Origin: Acetobacter ghanensis
GTDB lineage: Bacteria; Pseudomonadota; Alphaproteobacteria; Acetobacterales; Acetobacteraceae
Direction of reading: 5' to 3'
Length of the DNA: 64,000 nt
Assembly (NCBI RefSeq): GCF_001499675.1
Contig: NZ_LN609302.1
Span: forward strand, 2,327,896 to 2,391,895
Below, one piece after another: positions 18,225 to 26,834 of this stretch. Each line of letters opens with the position of its first letter. Position 1 is the stretch's first letter. Both the position numbers and the translations under genes were made by a program. The notes under the pieces are model-generated. The model saw nothing but the letters and a program-made list of their open reading frames with translations, was not told the DNA's origin and ran no database searches.

Positions 18225-20118
18225 TTGAGCCTGCTTGTCATCTCCAACCTTAGCCTGCGTATGGCTGGCCGTGTTCTGCTGGACCAGGCGAACCTTTCCA
18301 TAGACCCCGGCCGCAAGGTGGGGCTGGTTGGGCGCAATGGTGCTGGCAAGTCCACCCTGCTGGCCGCCATTGCGGGGGATATTGCGCCCGACGGGGGGAG
18401 ACATCCGCCTTTCGTCCCGCGCACGTATGGCGCGCGTTAAACAGGAAGCCCCGGCGGACGGGGCCAGCCTGTTGCAAACCGTTCTGGCGGGAGATACCGA
18501 ACGCACGGCCCTTATGGCCGAGGCCGAACAGGCCACAGACCCCATGCGACTGGGCGAAATACACGAACGCCTGCGCGCTATTGGGGCAGACAGCGCACCC
18601 GCCCGTGCAGGCACCGTGCTGGCGGGGCTGGGCTTTAGTGCAGAGGCGCAGGAACGCCCTGTATCCGACTTTTCTGGCGGGTGGCGAATGCGTGTCTCGC
18701 TGGCCACGGCGCTGTTTTTAGAACCCGACCTGCTGCTACTGGACGAACCGACCAACCATCTGGACCTTGAGGCCACACTGTGGCTGGAAGACTGGCTACG
18801 CCGATTCGCCGGAGCGGCGCTCATTGTCAGCCATGATCGGGGACTACTGGATTCCTGCGTGGATGCCATTGCCCATCTGGCACGTGGCAAGCTGAGCCTG
18901 ACCCCCGGCGGATACGAAAATTTTGTACGAATCCGTACAGAACAGGCTTTGCAACAAACCCGTCAGGCCGAAAAAATTGCCGCCCGGCGGGCACACATGC
19001 AGTCCTTTGTGGACCGCTTCCGCGCCAAGGCGACCAAGGCCAAACAGGCACAGGCCCGCCTGAAAGCGCTAGAAAAACTTCCCGTTATTGACGCCGTGGT
19101 GGAAGACGCCGCCACACATTTTGCCTTCCCCGAACCGGAGCAGCTTCCGCCCCCTATTCTGACCGTCAACCGCGCCAGTGTGGGGTATGAGGGCAAGCCG
19201 GTGCTCAGCAACCTCTCATTCCGGCTGGATATGGAAAGCCGCATTGCCCTGCTGGGTGCAAACGGCAACGGCAAGTCCACTCTGGCCAAGCTGATTGCAG
19301 GGCGGCTTGCAGCGCTAAGTGGTGATGTGGAGCGCAACCCACGCCTGAAAGTGGGATATTTTGCCCAGCATCAGGCCGAGGAGTTACGCCTTGAGCAAAC
19401 ACCCATTGACCATATGGCGCGTGCCCTCCCCAAAGCCACACCATCGGAAGTCCGCGCCCAGCTTGCCCGCTTCGGGCTGGATGCGGACAGGGCGGAAACA
19501 GCTGTAAAGGACCTGTCCGGCGGAGAAAAAGCCCGCCTTCTGCTGGCTCTGGCCACGCGGGATGCGCCACAACTGCTTATTCTGGACGAACCGACCAACC
19601 ACCTCGACCTTGATGCGCGTGATGCGCTGATCCGCGCTCTGGCAGACTTTGAAGGAGCGGTGGTGCTGATTAGCCATGACCCACATCTGGTGGAACTGGT
19701 GGCAGACAGGCTGTGGCTGGTGGCGGATGGTCAGGTGGTGCCGTTTGAAGGGGACATGGGCGAATACCGCACATGGCTACTTGAGCGGAACCGGGCAACC
19801 AACCGCCCCAAGCAGGACAATACCGCCCAGCAAAGCCGCAAGGACGAACGGCGAGACCGGGCCGAAGCCCGCAAGGCGCTTGCCCCCCTCCGCAAGATTA
19901 TTAAAGATGCGGAAGCCAAACTGGCCAAGCTGGCAACCGAACGCACAAAGCTGGAAGCCGCACTGGCCGACCCCGCCCTGTATGCCGAGGGCAAGGCTGC
20001 GGAAGTCACACGCCTAAACACGCGACTGGCCGCCATTGCCAAGGAAGAGGCCGAAGCGGAAGAACGCTGGCTGACCGCAGAGGCGGAAATGGAAGAGGCC
20101 GAAACCAGCGCCTCCTGA
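18225..20118 (+). CDS. ABC-F family ATPase, frameshifted near the N-terminus
   Basis: Two overlapping frames together encode a tandem ATPase of the ABC-F (Uup/EttA-like) class: Walker A GRNGAGKST, first signature FSGGWRMRVSLA, LLLLDEPTNHLDLE, then GANGNGKST, LSGGEKARLLLA and LLILDEPTNHLDL, ending in a charged coiled coil. ABC-F proteins act on the ribosome and lack membrane domains. Translation starts at TTG 18225. The first frame breaks at a run of six G (18393-18398): with five G the reading continues APDGGDIRLSSRARMARV into the long frame and gives 630 residues. As written, the first frame ends at 18440 and the second opens at 18328. A sequencing indel is likeliest; a real mutation would leave the first ATPase unit broken. 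Confidence 0.85.
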
Positions 20119-20143
20119 ATATTCCCACCCCAAAAGCAGTTCC

Positions 20144-20180
20144 CCAAGGCCACCCTGCATATAAAAACAGGGGGCCTTGG
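20144..20180. terminator. Bidirectional hairpin between convergent genes
   Basis: CCAAGGCC-A-CCCTG pairs with CAGGG-G-GGCCTTGG across an AT-rich 10-base loop, one mismatch in a 13-bp stem. It sits between the convergent ABC-F and MFS genes, where a shared transcription stop would be expected, but neither side has a clean T run. Confidence 0.5.
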
Positions 20181-20192
20181 GCCTATACCCCG

Positions 20193-21404
20193 TCAGGCAG
20201 ACAGACTGGCTTTTCTGGCGTCCCGCTCCTCCACATGTAGCGAGAGCAGAAAAAGCAGCAGCCCAATGAGCGAGAGCCCCATACCGGCCCAGCCTGTAGA
20301 CTCCAGCCCGAACCCCATAGCCAGCACCACCCCACCCAGCCATGCGCCAATGGCGTTGGCAAAGTTGAAGGCCGCGTGGTTCATGGAGGCCGCAAGCGTT
20401 TGCGCATCCGCCGCTACGTCCATCAGACGGACCTGCATGGCCGGACCAAGGGCAATCCCCCCACCCAGCATAAAAACAGCAAGAGCGGTCAGCCATACTG
20501 TGTGCGCCACAAGCGCAAACAGGCCCAGAGCCACCGCATTCCACAGGAAGGCAATAATGGTGGCCCATTTAAGGTTTCGGTCCATCAGGTAACCGCCACC
20601 CCATGCGCCCACACACATGCCCACACCCCAAAGGGCCTGAAAAAGCGGCACCCCCCAAAGCGGAACATGAGTAACATCCTGCAATGTAACGGAAAAATAG
20701 GTGTACACGCAGAACATGCCACCACAGCCGAACGCCACGGTGCCCATAACGTACCAGACCTGCTTGCGCGAAAACGCCCCCAGTTCGGACAAGGCCGAAC
20801 GCGCCCTGTTGGGCGGGTCATAAGGCACCCAGGCCAGCACCATAAGGCAGCATATGGCCCCGATCACACCAATAAAAAGGTAGGACAAACGCCAGCCAAA
20901 GTAAGAACCGGCATAGGTTGCAAAGGGTGCGCCCACCACATTGGCTATGGTCAACCCGGCAAACACGCGCCCGACGGCACGCCCTCTATACCCCCGGTCC
21001 ACCAACCCGGCCGCCACCAGTGCTGCAACCCCCATGAAGGAACCGTGAGGCAGACCCGTGATAAACCGCGCCAGGTCAAGCATACCCAGCGATCCCGCCA
21101 GAGTGCCTAACGCATTGGCCGCGGCAAACCATGCCATAAGCACAATAAGCAACTGCCTGCGGGACACCTGCGCCGCCATGATCGACACCAGAGGCGCCCC
21201 GACCACCACGCCCAGAGCATAGGCCGAGATGGCCTCCCCCGTGCGCGGAATACTGGCATGAAGGCTATCCGCCATCTGGGGCAGCAGCCCCATTGCTGCA
21301 AATTCCCCCGTGCCTATGGCAAAAGTCCCCACCGCCAGAGCGAGAAGAGCCTTGGAGGCGGCAGCCAACCCGCCGTCGTTCCCGCCAGACATGTCCGTTT
21401 GCAC
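20193..21404 (-). CDS. MFS transporter, DHA1/AraJ-like efflux type
   Basis: A 403-residue major facilitator with 12 predicted membrane helices. The first helix carries the FAIGTGEFAAMGLLPQMA motif typical of the AraJ/YdhP/PbuE-like drug and sugar efflux branch, and the loop after helix 2 shows the APLVSIMAAQVSRRQLL pattern. The substrate cannot be assigned. Translation may start at the first ATG or at the in-frame ATG four codons later. A 12-base palindrome lies 15 bases upstream of the start, a plausible operator. The gene is divergent from the AI-2E-family permease and converges with the ABC-F gene. Confidence 0.87.
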   Translation of the reverse strand: MQTDMSGGNDGGLAAASKALLALAVGTFAIGTGEFAAMGLLPQMADSLHASIPRTGEAISAYALGVVVGAPLVSIMAAQVSRRQLLIVLMAWFAAANALGTLAGSLGMLDLARFITGLPHGSFMGVAALVAAGLVDRGYRGRAVGRVFAGLTIANVVGAPFATYAGSYFGWRLSYLFIGVIGAICCLMVLAWVPYDPPNRARSALSELGAFSRKQVWYVMGTVAFGCGGMFCVYTYFSVTLQDVTHVPLWGVPLFQALWGVGMCVGAWGGGYLMDRNLKWATIIAFLWNAVALGLFALVAHTVWLTALAVFMLGGGIALGPAMQVRLMDVAADAQTLAASMNHAAFNFANAIGAWLGGVVLAMGFGLESTGWAGMGLSLIGLLLFLLSLHVEERDARKASLSA

Positions 21405-21419
21405 TCCTGAAAAACGTCA

Positions 21420-21431
21420 AAGAAATTTCTT
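21420..21431. promoter_or_regulatory. Palindrome AAGAAATTTCTT upstream of the MFS gene
   Basis: A perfect 12-base palindrome 15 bases before the MFS start codon in the intergenic region shared with the divergent AI-2E-family gene. It could be an operator, but no regulator gene is adjacent and a short AT-rich palindrome may occur by chance. Confidence 0.3.
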
Positions 21432-21545
21432 CTCACATCCACGTACAAATGGATAAGAATACACAAAAAAGTAATGTAGTAGTGTGAGAGCAACGAACGG
21501 ACAGCCGTTACACAGCCTCTCCTGATCCTGAAAGTGTTTTCTTGC

Positions 21546-22646
21546 ATGCCATCTGACAGCAGTCCTCCTCGGCCTCCGGCAACCCCGCAGGATTCTCCCA
21601 TTTTTGGGCCTGAACATATTGCCCGCATTTTGCGCCTGACCATTGGCGCCGTCAGCTTTGGCCTGCTGATCTGGCTCTTGGGCGATGTGATGATGGTTAT
21701 TTTTGCCTCCGTGCTGTGCGCGGTGGTGCTGTATGGCCTGTCCAACATTCTGCGCCGCCATCTGGGGCTATCGCACGGGTGGGCGCTCTCCATTGTCGTT
21801 CTGGCTCTTTTGTCCAGCGCCGGACTCCTTGTGTGGAACAGTGGCCCGTCCATTGTCAGCGAGGCAATTCGTCTGCAGGAAGCCCTGCGCCAGCAGGAGG
21901 CCGCCCTGCGTGACAACTTGCAGGGTTCGCCTACCGGCCAGATGATTCTGAGCTATCTGCCCGCCTCCCTTGGGGGCCACCATACTGGCGGGGACAGCAG
22001 CCTTGCCTCGCTCGGCTCCCGCATTGCCGGGTCCATGACTGGTATTCTGGGGTCCGCCTTTGGCGCTATTGGCACGCTTGTCGTCATCCTCATTGCCGGG
22101 CTGTATTTTGCCATGTCTCCGGCTACGTACGCCAATGGCCTGCTGCGCCTTGTGCCCGAGGAGCGGCGGCCGATTATTCGCCAGTTGCTGCTACGCGCGG
22201 GGCAGACCCTGTGGGCATGGGTTGCCGGGCAGTCGCTGGACATGCTGGTGGTTGGCACGCTCTCAGGCATTGGTTTGTGGTTTATTGGCGTTCCTCTGGC
22301 TCTGGCGTTGGGTGTGCTGGCGGGGATGTGTAATTTCATTCCCTATATCGGGGCAATTATGGGTGCCGTACCTGCCCTGCTGCTTGCCCTCTCCCTTGGT
22401 ACGCGGGAGACCATTATGGTGGCGGTGCTGTACAGCGTGATCCAGTTTTTTGAAGGGAACGTGCTGGCCCCGGTCATCCAGCGCCATGCAGTCCAGATGC
22501 CACCAGCACTGACCGTTCTCTCCCAGACCCTGTTTGGGGCTATTCTGGGCTTTCCCGGACTGATTTTTGCCTCGCCTCTCACGGCGGTTTTGCTGGCAAT
22601 TCTCGATTCCCTGACAAAACCCCTAGCCGAAACAGACCGTATATGA
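21546..22646 (+). CDS. AI-2E family (PerM/TqsA-like) membrane permease
   Basis: About 366 residues from the ATG at 21546; the frame is open to a GTG at 21534. There are roughly eight hydrophobic segments, beginning ILRLTIGAVSFGLLIWLLGD and MMVIFASVLCAVVLYGL, with a long soluble loop between (residues 90-150). The C-terminal GIPL-type segment (WFIGVPLALALGVLAGMCNFIPYIG) and EGNVLAPVIQRHAVQMPPAL are hallmarks of the family. Members have been linked to autoinducer-2 export, sodium/proton exchange and other transport, so the substrate is open. It precedes the two-component regulator by 84 bases on the same strand. Confidence 0.88.
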   Translation: MPSDSSPPRPPATPQDSPIFGPEHIARILRLTIGAVSFGLLIWLLGDVMMVIFASVLCAVVLYGLSNILRRHLGLSHGWALSIVVLALLSSAGLLVWNSGPSIVSEAIRLQEALRQQEAALRDNLQGSPTGQMILSYLPASLGGHHTGGDSSLASLGSRIAGSMTGILGSAFGAIGTLVVILIAGLYFAMSPATYANGLLRLVPEERRPIIRQLLLRAGQTLWAWVAGQSLDMLVVGTLSGIGLWFIGVPLALALGVLAGMCNFIPYIGAIMGAVPALLLALSLGTRETIMVAVLYSVIQFFEGNVLAPVIQRHAVQMPPALTVLSQTLFGAILGFPGLIFASPLTAVLLAILDSLTKPLAETDRI

Positions 22647-22668
22647 AACATTTCCGCACAAACCCGTG

Positions 22669-22689
22669 ACAAGAACATATATTTCTTGT
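22669..22689 (+). promoter_or_regulatory. Inverted repeat upstream of the response regulator
   Basis: ACAAGAA and TTCTTGT flank a 7-base AT spacer, a perfect 7-bp inverted repeat, 41 bases before the response regulator ATG and 23 bases after the preceding stop codon. It could be an operator for autoregulation or a weak terminator. A nearby direct-repeat-like pair (TTGGTAATCCG, TTGGGTAATTCG) would also suit an OmpR-type dimer. Confidence 0.35.
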
Positions 22690-22729
22690 AAGAATTTGGT
22701 AATCCGTTTGGGTAATTCGAGGTCTGTCT

Positions 22730-23407
22730 ATGCGTGTTCTTCTTATAGAAGATGATCAAACGGTCCGTAATTTTGTCGCCAAAGGTCTGTCAGAAGCTGG
22801 GCATCTGGTAGAACAGGCAGCAGACGGCAAGCAGGGGCTCTCGCTCGCCTGCCAGGACAAGTTCGATGTGATCATCCTTGACCGCATGTTACCCGGCGGA
22901 GTGGAGGGGCTCCATATTCTGGAAACCCTGCGCCGCGAAGGAAACCTGACCCCGGTGCTTCTGCTGTCCGCTCTGGCGGATGTGGATGAAAAGGTGGCGG
23001 GCCTGAAAGCTGGCGGGGATGACTACGTTACCAAGCCTTTCTCCTTTTCCGAGCTACAGGCCCGGCTGGAAGCCCTTGTCCGCCGCAACCGGAACGAGGC
23101 CCAGCCGCTGACCAAGCTGAGCGTGGGCGATCTGGAGATTGACCTGCTCTCCCGCTCGGTCCGCAGAGGTGGGCAGAAAATTGACCTGCAACCGCGTGAA
23201 TTCCGCCTTCTGGAATTTTTAATGCGGCATACCGGGCAAGTTGTAACCCGCACCATGCTGCTGGAAGGCGTGTGGGACTACCACTTTGACCCGCAGACCA
23301 ACGTCATTGACGTCCATATTTCTCGTCTGCGCCAAAAAATAGACAAACCGTTTGACCGCGCTCTGGTGCACACCATACGCAACGCCGGTTACATGCTGCA
23401 GGAATGA
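22730..23407 (+). CDS. OmpR/PhoB-family response regulator
   Basis: A 225-residue regulator. The receiver domain (1-120) has the acidic pair Glu7-Asp8-Asp9, the phosphoacceptor Asp51 in VIILDRMLPGG and the conserved Lys in YVTKPFSFSEL. The C-terminal winged helix shows the usual DLLSRSVRRGGQKIDLQPREFRLLEFL start and the recognition segment TNVIDVHISRLRQKID. It is most like the QseB/CopR-type subgroup. Its stop overlaps the start of the sensor kinase gene as ATGA, so translation is coupled. Target genes are not known; the downstream secreted protein and SIMPL gene are candidates. Confidence 0.93.
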   Translation: MRVLLIEDDQTVRNFVAKGLSEAGHLVEQAADGKQGLSLACQDKFDVIILDRMLPGGVEGLHILETLRREGNLTPVLLLSALADVDEKVAGLKAGGDDYVTKPFSFSELQARLEALVRRNRNEAQPLTKLSVGDLEIDLLSRSVRRGGQKIDLQPREFRLLEFLMRHTGQVVTRTMLLEGVWDYHFDPQTNVIDVHISRLRQKIDKPFDRALVHTIRNAGYMLQE

Positions 23408-24846
23408 GCAAGCTCCAACGGTTTATGCAGGCCAGCTTTCGTAAGGCCCTCATACAATCCGTTAGTCTTCGTTTTGGCATTGTTTACAGCGTTCTGTTCA
23501 TCAGCTCCGCCATACTGTTCCTGTTTTTTGTATGGTGGGGCACTGTTGGTCTGCTTGACCAGCGCGTTCGCCATTCCATAGCGCTTGATGCCCACGCCTT
23601 GCTGACCGAGTGGACGCGCGAGGGCGCTCCCGGCTTAGAAGACCTGATTAACAACAGGCTTGCGCAGGATATAGACGATAACGCCCTTTATCTGTTGAGC
23701 GCGCCGGATGGCAAACTGCTGGCGGGCAACCTTGCCCACTGGCCTGTACGGCTTAAAAACTCCATAAACTGGCAGCGCCTGCCCGTCCTGCGCGACGGGC
23801 AGCTCAAGCTCGCCCAAGTGCGCATATGGACACTGGATGGCGACTACCGCCTGCTGATTGGGCGCGACATAAGTGCCCGAACCCAGATCCAGCGGATGTT
23901 GACTGACGCCATGGTCTGGACCTGCGTTATGGTCGGCCTGCTGGCCATTGGCGGGGGCTGGGTGGTGCGCACCCTGTTCAGGCGCATCATCCATTCCATT
24001 AACCGCACGACACTGGCCATTACACAGGGCGATATGACCCGTCGCATCCCTGTTTCTGGCACGGGGGACGAGTTGGACGATGTCGCCCTGACCATAAACC
24101 AGATGCTGGACCGGATCACCCGGCTGATGGATGGCGTCAAGCAGGTTTCCAACTCCATTGCACATGACCTGCGTACACCCATTGCCCGCGCCCGTGCCGA
24201 ACTGGAGGACGCCTCCACCCACGCCACCAACGAGCAGGAACTCCGCGCCGCCATAGATCAAGCCGTCAGTAATCTGGATAACGTGACCGGCATTTGCGAA
24301 GCCCTGCTGCGCATTGCCCAGATTGAGGCCGGTGCCCGCCGCTCGGCCTTTGCCACGTTCGATTTGGTCACGACCCTGCGTGACATGGCTGAACTGTACG
24401 AAGCCGTGGCAGACGAGCAAGAACTGAAGCTGCTGACCGACCTGCCCGACCACCTGCCGTTCTGGGGCGATCAGGCCATGTTCCAGCAGGCTTTGGCCAA
24501 TATTCTGGACAATGCCATCAAGTTCTCCCCTCCCCACGGTTCCATCCGCCTGAGCGCGCAGGAATGCCCTGCAAGCAAAACCAATGAGGGAGAGCAGAGC
24601 GCCCTTATTCGCATCCAAGTAGTGGATTGCGGCATTGGCATGAACAGCGCGGATATTGCGCGCGCATCGGAACGTTTTTTTCGGGCGGAGCGCGCACGCA
24701 ATACCCCCGGTTCCGGCCTTGGACTGGCCCTTGTACAGGCCATTGTGGAACTGCATGGCGGAACCCTGCGCCTGAGCCACAACAATCCCGGTCTTGCCGT
24801 CACTATAGACGTGCCTGCCATACATGATTTTCCAGATGGAACTTAA
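23404..24846 (+). CDS. Sensor histidine kinase
   Basis: A 480-residue inner-membrane kinase partner of the preceding regulator. Membrane helices lie at about residues 24-46 and 168-188 with a periplasmic domain of about 120 residues between them. A HAMP linker follows (190-243), then the H box NSIAHDLRTPIARARAEL with His254, the N box ANILDNAIKFSPP, and the ATP-lid motifs DCGIGM, ERFFRAE and GSGLGLALVQAI. The periplasmic sensing domain matches no ligand-binding fold I recognise, so the signal is unknown. The gene overlaps the regulator stop by 4 bases. About 107 bases separate it from the small secreted protein downstream. Confidence 0.93.
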   Translation: MSKLQRFMQASFRKALIQSVSLRFGIVYSVLFISSAILFLFFVWWGTVGLLDQRVRHSIALDAHALLTEWTREGAPGLEDLINNRLAQDIDDNALYLLSAPDGKLLAGNLAHWPVRLKNSINWQRLPVLRDGQLKLAQVRIWTLDGDYRLLIGRDISARTQIQRMLTDAMVWTCVMVGLLAIGGGWVVRTLFRRIIHSINRTTLAITQGDMTRRIPVSGTGDELDDVALTINQMLDRITRLMDGVKQVSNSIAHDLRTPIARARAELEDASTHATNEQELRAAIDQAVSNLDNVTGICEALLRIAQIEAGARRSAFATFDLVTTLRDMAELYEAVADEQELKLLTDLPDHLPFWGDQAMFQQALANILDNAIKFSPPHGSIRLSAQECPASKTNEGEQSALIRIQVVDCGIGMNSADIARASERFFRAERARNTPGSGLGLALVQAIVELHGGTLRLSHNNPGLAVTIDVPAIHDFPDGT

Positions 24847-24953
24847 AATATACGTAATGTCACAATGATGACTTAAAACTATTAACGTTAATAGATCGTT
24901 TGAAGCAGATAGTTTTGTTGAAATAACACGCAATTACGTTTCTTAGTCATCTC

Positions 24954-25298
24954 ATGAAGCTCTGCTTGCCTCTTGCTCTGACCCTGGCCTTAGGGGGTGT
25001 TGTTACCGGTGGTTCTGTTACTCTTGCCAGTAACGAACCCCTGCCAACCGCGTTGCCCATTCGCTGGCCCTTGTTTCAGGGAACGTCCTCGTCTGCTCCT
25101 GTCATTGTCACATCTGACAGCCTCTCCTTCTGCCTTGAACTTGCCCATTTGGTAGATTCCTATTCGGACATGGAGACGTCTCCAGCCGTTACCAGCCTGA
25201 AAACAGATGGCATGACCCTTTGCAAACAAGGGCATGTCCGCTCTGGGCTTATACGTCTGCGTCGCGCCTTAATGAATGCAACAGGAGCACCATCGTGA
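24954..25298 (+). CDS. Small secreted protein of unknown function
   Basis: A 114-residue protein with an N-terminal signal peptide (MKLCLPLALTLALGGVV, cleavage probably near residue 25). The mature part has two cysteines, in SFCLELAHLVDSY and MTLCKQGHVRSGLIRLRRAL, the latter looking like a short amphipathic helical hairpin. I recognise no family. No clear ribosome site precedes the ATG. It lies between the sensor kinase and the SIMPL gene, and its stop overlaps the SIMPL GTG start as GTGA, so the two are translationally coupled and probably work in the same compartment. Confidence 0.7.
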   Translation: MKLCLPLALTLALGGVVTGGSVTLASNEPLPTALPIRWPLFQGTSSSAPVIVTSDSLSFCLELAHLVDSYSDMETSPAVTSLKTDGMTLCKQGHVRSGLIRLRRALMNATGAPS

Positions 25299-26026
25299 CT
25301 GTCCACTTATCCTTCCGGTCCGCAAGCCTGCTGGCACTGGCCATGACCTCCAGCGTGACGGGGCTGACCCACGCCACGACAGCCCACGCGGAAAGCAATG
25401 CGGACTCCTTTACCCGGTTGGAAATCCACGCCACGGGCACCACGCAGGCACCACCTGACAAGCTGAGCGCCAGCTTCCGAGTGGGAAGTCAGAACCAGAA
25501 CGCCGCATCCGCCCAGACAAGCGTGAACGCTCTGGTTAAAAAAGCGACGGATGAAGCCGCCAAAAATGCGGACATCAAAGCCGCCGTGCTGCAATATTCC
25601 GTTTATGAAAACCGGCCAGACAAAGCCAAACCTTACTGGACAGCCAGCCAGAGCCTGAGCTTGTCCGCCACAGATGGTAAAAACCTTTTACCACTGGCAG
25701 GCCAGTTGCAAGCACAGGGCCTTATTCTGGAAGGGTTGAGTTGGTCCCTCTCGGACGAAAAACGTCAGGCCCTGTTTTTGGAAGCCGAAAAAAAGGCCGT
25801 CGTGGAACTTAAAAAACAGGCCGACACACTGGCCAGCGCACTTGGCCTGCACGTAGCCCGCTTTACACAGGTCAGCGTGTCCGACACAGCCTACCCGCAT
25901 CCCATGCCCATGATGCTGCGTGCAGCGGCCGCTCCGAGCGATTCGATTGGGATTAGCCCATCCAGCACGGCAGAAAACCAGACCGTACGCGCTGACCTAC
26001 GCGCCACTGTGCTCCTCTCCCCCTGA
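25295..26026 (+). CDS. SIMPL (DUF541) domain periplasmic protein
   Basis: I chose the GTG at 25295, which has a GGAG site and overlaps the previous stop; the frame is open further upstream to 25220 but that part is inside the previous gene. The product is 243 residues: a signal peptide ending near THATTAHA, then a SIMPL domain beginning LEIHATGTTQAPPDKLSASF with repeated NALVKKATDEA and EAEKKAVVELKKQADTLASAL helices. Proteins of this family (for example E. coli YggE) are periplasmic and linked to oxidative or envelope stress, though their chemistry is not settled. A strong terminator follows 55 bases downstream. Confidence 0.87.
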   Translation: MTVHLSFRSASLLALAMTSSVTGLTHATTAHAESNADSFTRLEIHATGTTQAPPDKLSASFRVGSQNQNAASAQTSVNALVKKATDEAAKNADIKAAVLQYSVYENRPDKAKPYWTASQSLSLSATDGKNLLPLAGQLQAQGLILEGLSWSLSDEKRQALFLEAEKKAVVELKKQADTLASALGLHVARFTQVSVSDTAYPHPMPMMLRAAAAPSDSIGISPSSTAENQTVRADLRATVLLSP

Positions 26027-26080
26027 GAACGAGCCTCAGAACGGCACCAGCCTTCTATGCAGGGTTGTACGCACAACAAT

Positions 26081-26118
26081 AAAAAAACCGCCCGAGGTCA
26101 CCCCCGGGCGGTTTTTTT
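26081..26118. terminator. Strong bidirectional intrinsic terminator
   Basis: AAAAAAACCGCCCG pairs with CGGGCGGTTTTTTT around a short loop, giving a GC-rich stem with an A run on one side and a T run on the other. It separates the convergent SIMPL and infC genes and should stop transcription from both sides. Confidence 0.92.
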
Positions 26119-26142
26119 AATCTGTCCTGATGGACACGCTAC

Positions 26143-26679
26143 TTAGCGCGGAGCCAGCACCATAATCATCTGGCGGTTTTCAAGGCGGGGCATCTGCTCC
26201 ACCTTGGCCAGTTCATCAATTTCCGTCCGAATCCGTTCCAGGACCTTGATCCCCAGTTCCTGATGCGCCATTTCGCGCCCACGGAAACGCAGTGTGACCT
26301 TGACCTTGTCCCCGTCACCAATAAAGCTTTTTACAGACCGCATTTTAACCTGGTAGTCATTTTCGTCGATATTCGGACGAACCTTGACTTCCTTGATCTC
26401 AATAACTTTCTGTTTCTTCTTGGCTTCGTTGCGCTTTTTCTGCTGTTCGTACTTGAACTTGCCGTAGTCCAGAATTTTTACAACTGGCGGCTCAGCATTA
26501 GGACTTATTTCCAGCAGGTCCAGCCCAACACCATAGGCACGGGCAAGTGCATCGCGCACGGACATAACGCCCGCCATCTCACCTGTTTCATCAATCAGGC
26601 GAACCTGCGGCACACGAATTTCTTCATTCACACGCGGCCCTTCTTTGCTGGGCGCCGCGGGGTAAGGGGATCTGACTAT
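26143..26679 (-). CDS. infC: Translation initiation factor IF-3, probable AUA start
   Basis: IF-3 keeps the ribosomal subunits apart and checks the initiator tRNA-start codon match. The linker [21 protein letters not shown] and the C-terminal domain [12 protein letters not shown] are clear. The first standard start in frame is GTG at 26631 (162 residues), but it would cut off the usual N-terminal tail. Reading upstream in frame gives [19 protein letters not shown], as in relatives, beginning at an ATA codon (26679-26677) placed 6 bases after a perfect AGGAG. I therefore take AUA as the start (178 residues). Rare AUU/AUC/AUA starts are a known basis of IF-3 self-control. thrS lies upstream; rpmI and rplT do not follow. 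Confidence 0.9.
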   Translation of the reverse strand: MVRSPYPAAPSKEGPRVNEEIRVPQVRLIDETGEMAGVMSVRDALARAYGVGLDLLEISPNAEPPVVKILDYGKFKYEQQKKRNEAKKKQKVIEIKEVKVRPNIDENDYQVKMRSVKSFIGDGDKVKVTLRFRGREMAHQELGIKVLERIRTEIDELAKVEQMPRLENRQMIMVLAPR

Positions 26680-26685
26680 GGTCGG

Positions 26686-26690
26686 CTCCT
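26686..26690 (-). promoter_or_regulatory. Ribosome binding site deciding the infC start
   Basis: Minus-strand AGGAG followed by a 6-base spacer and ATA. The ideal spacing supports initiation at ATA, not at the GTG 48 bases further downstream, which has no comparable site. Confidence 0.7.
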
Positions 26691-26700
26691 GTTATTCATT

Positions 26701-26732
26701 TCAAAACAAACAGAGGCACCGCAACCCGGTGC
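26701..26732 (-). terminator. Attenuator-like hairpin between thrS and infC
   Basis: On the minus strand GCACCG-GGTTG-CGGTGC forms a 6-bp GC stem followed by CTCTGTTTGTTTT. It lies just upstream of the infC ribosome site and could end part of the thrS transcript, so that infC is read partly by readthrough. Confidence 0.45.
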
Positions 26733-26834
26733 TCCTGCCTGCCATTAGTATGTGCGCAATTCTCCGCTGTTTATCAAGCGGTCCATGCAATAAATCAGGG
26801 GCATTGCAGCATTGCCACAAAAACCCATCCAGCT

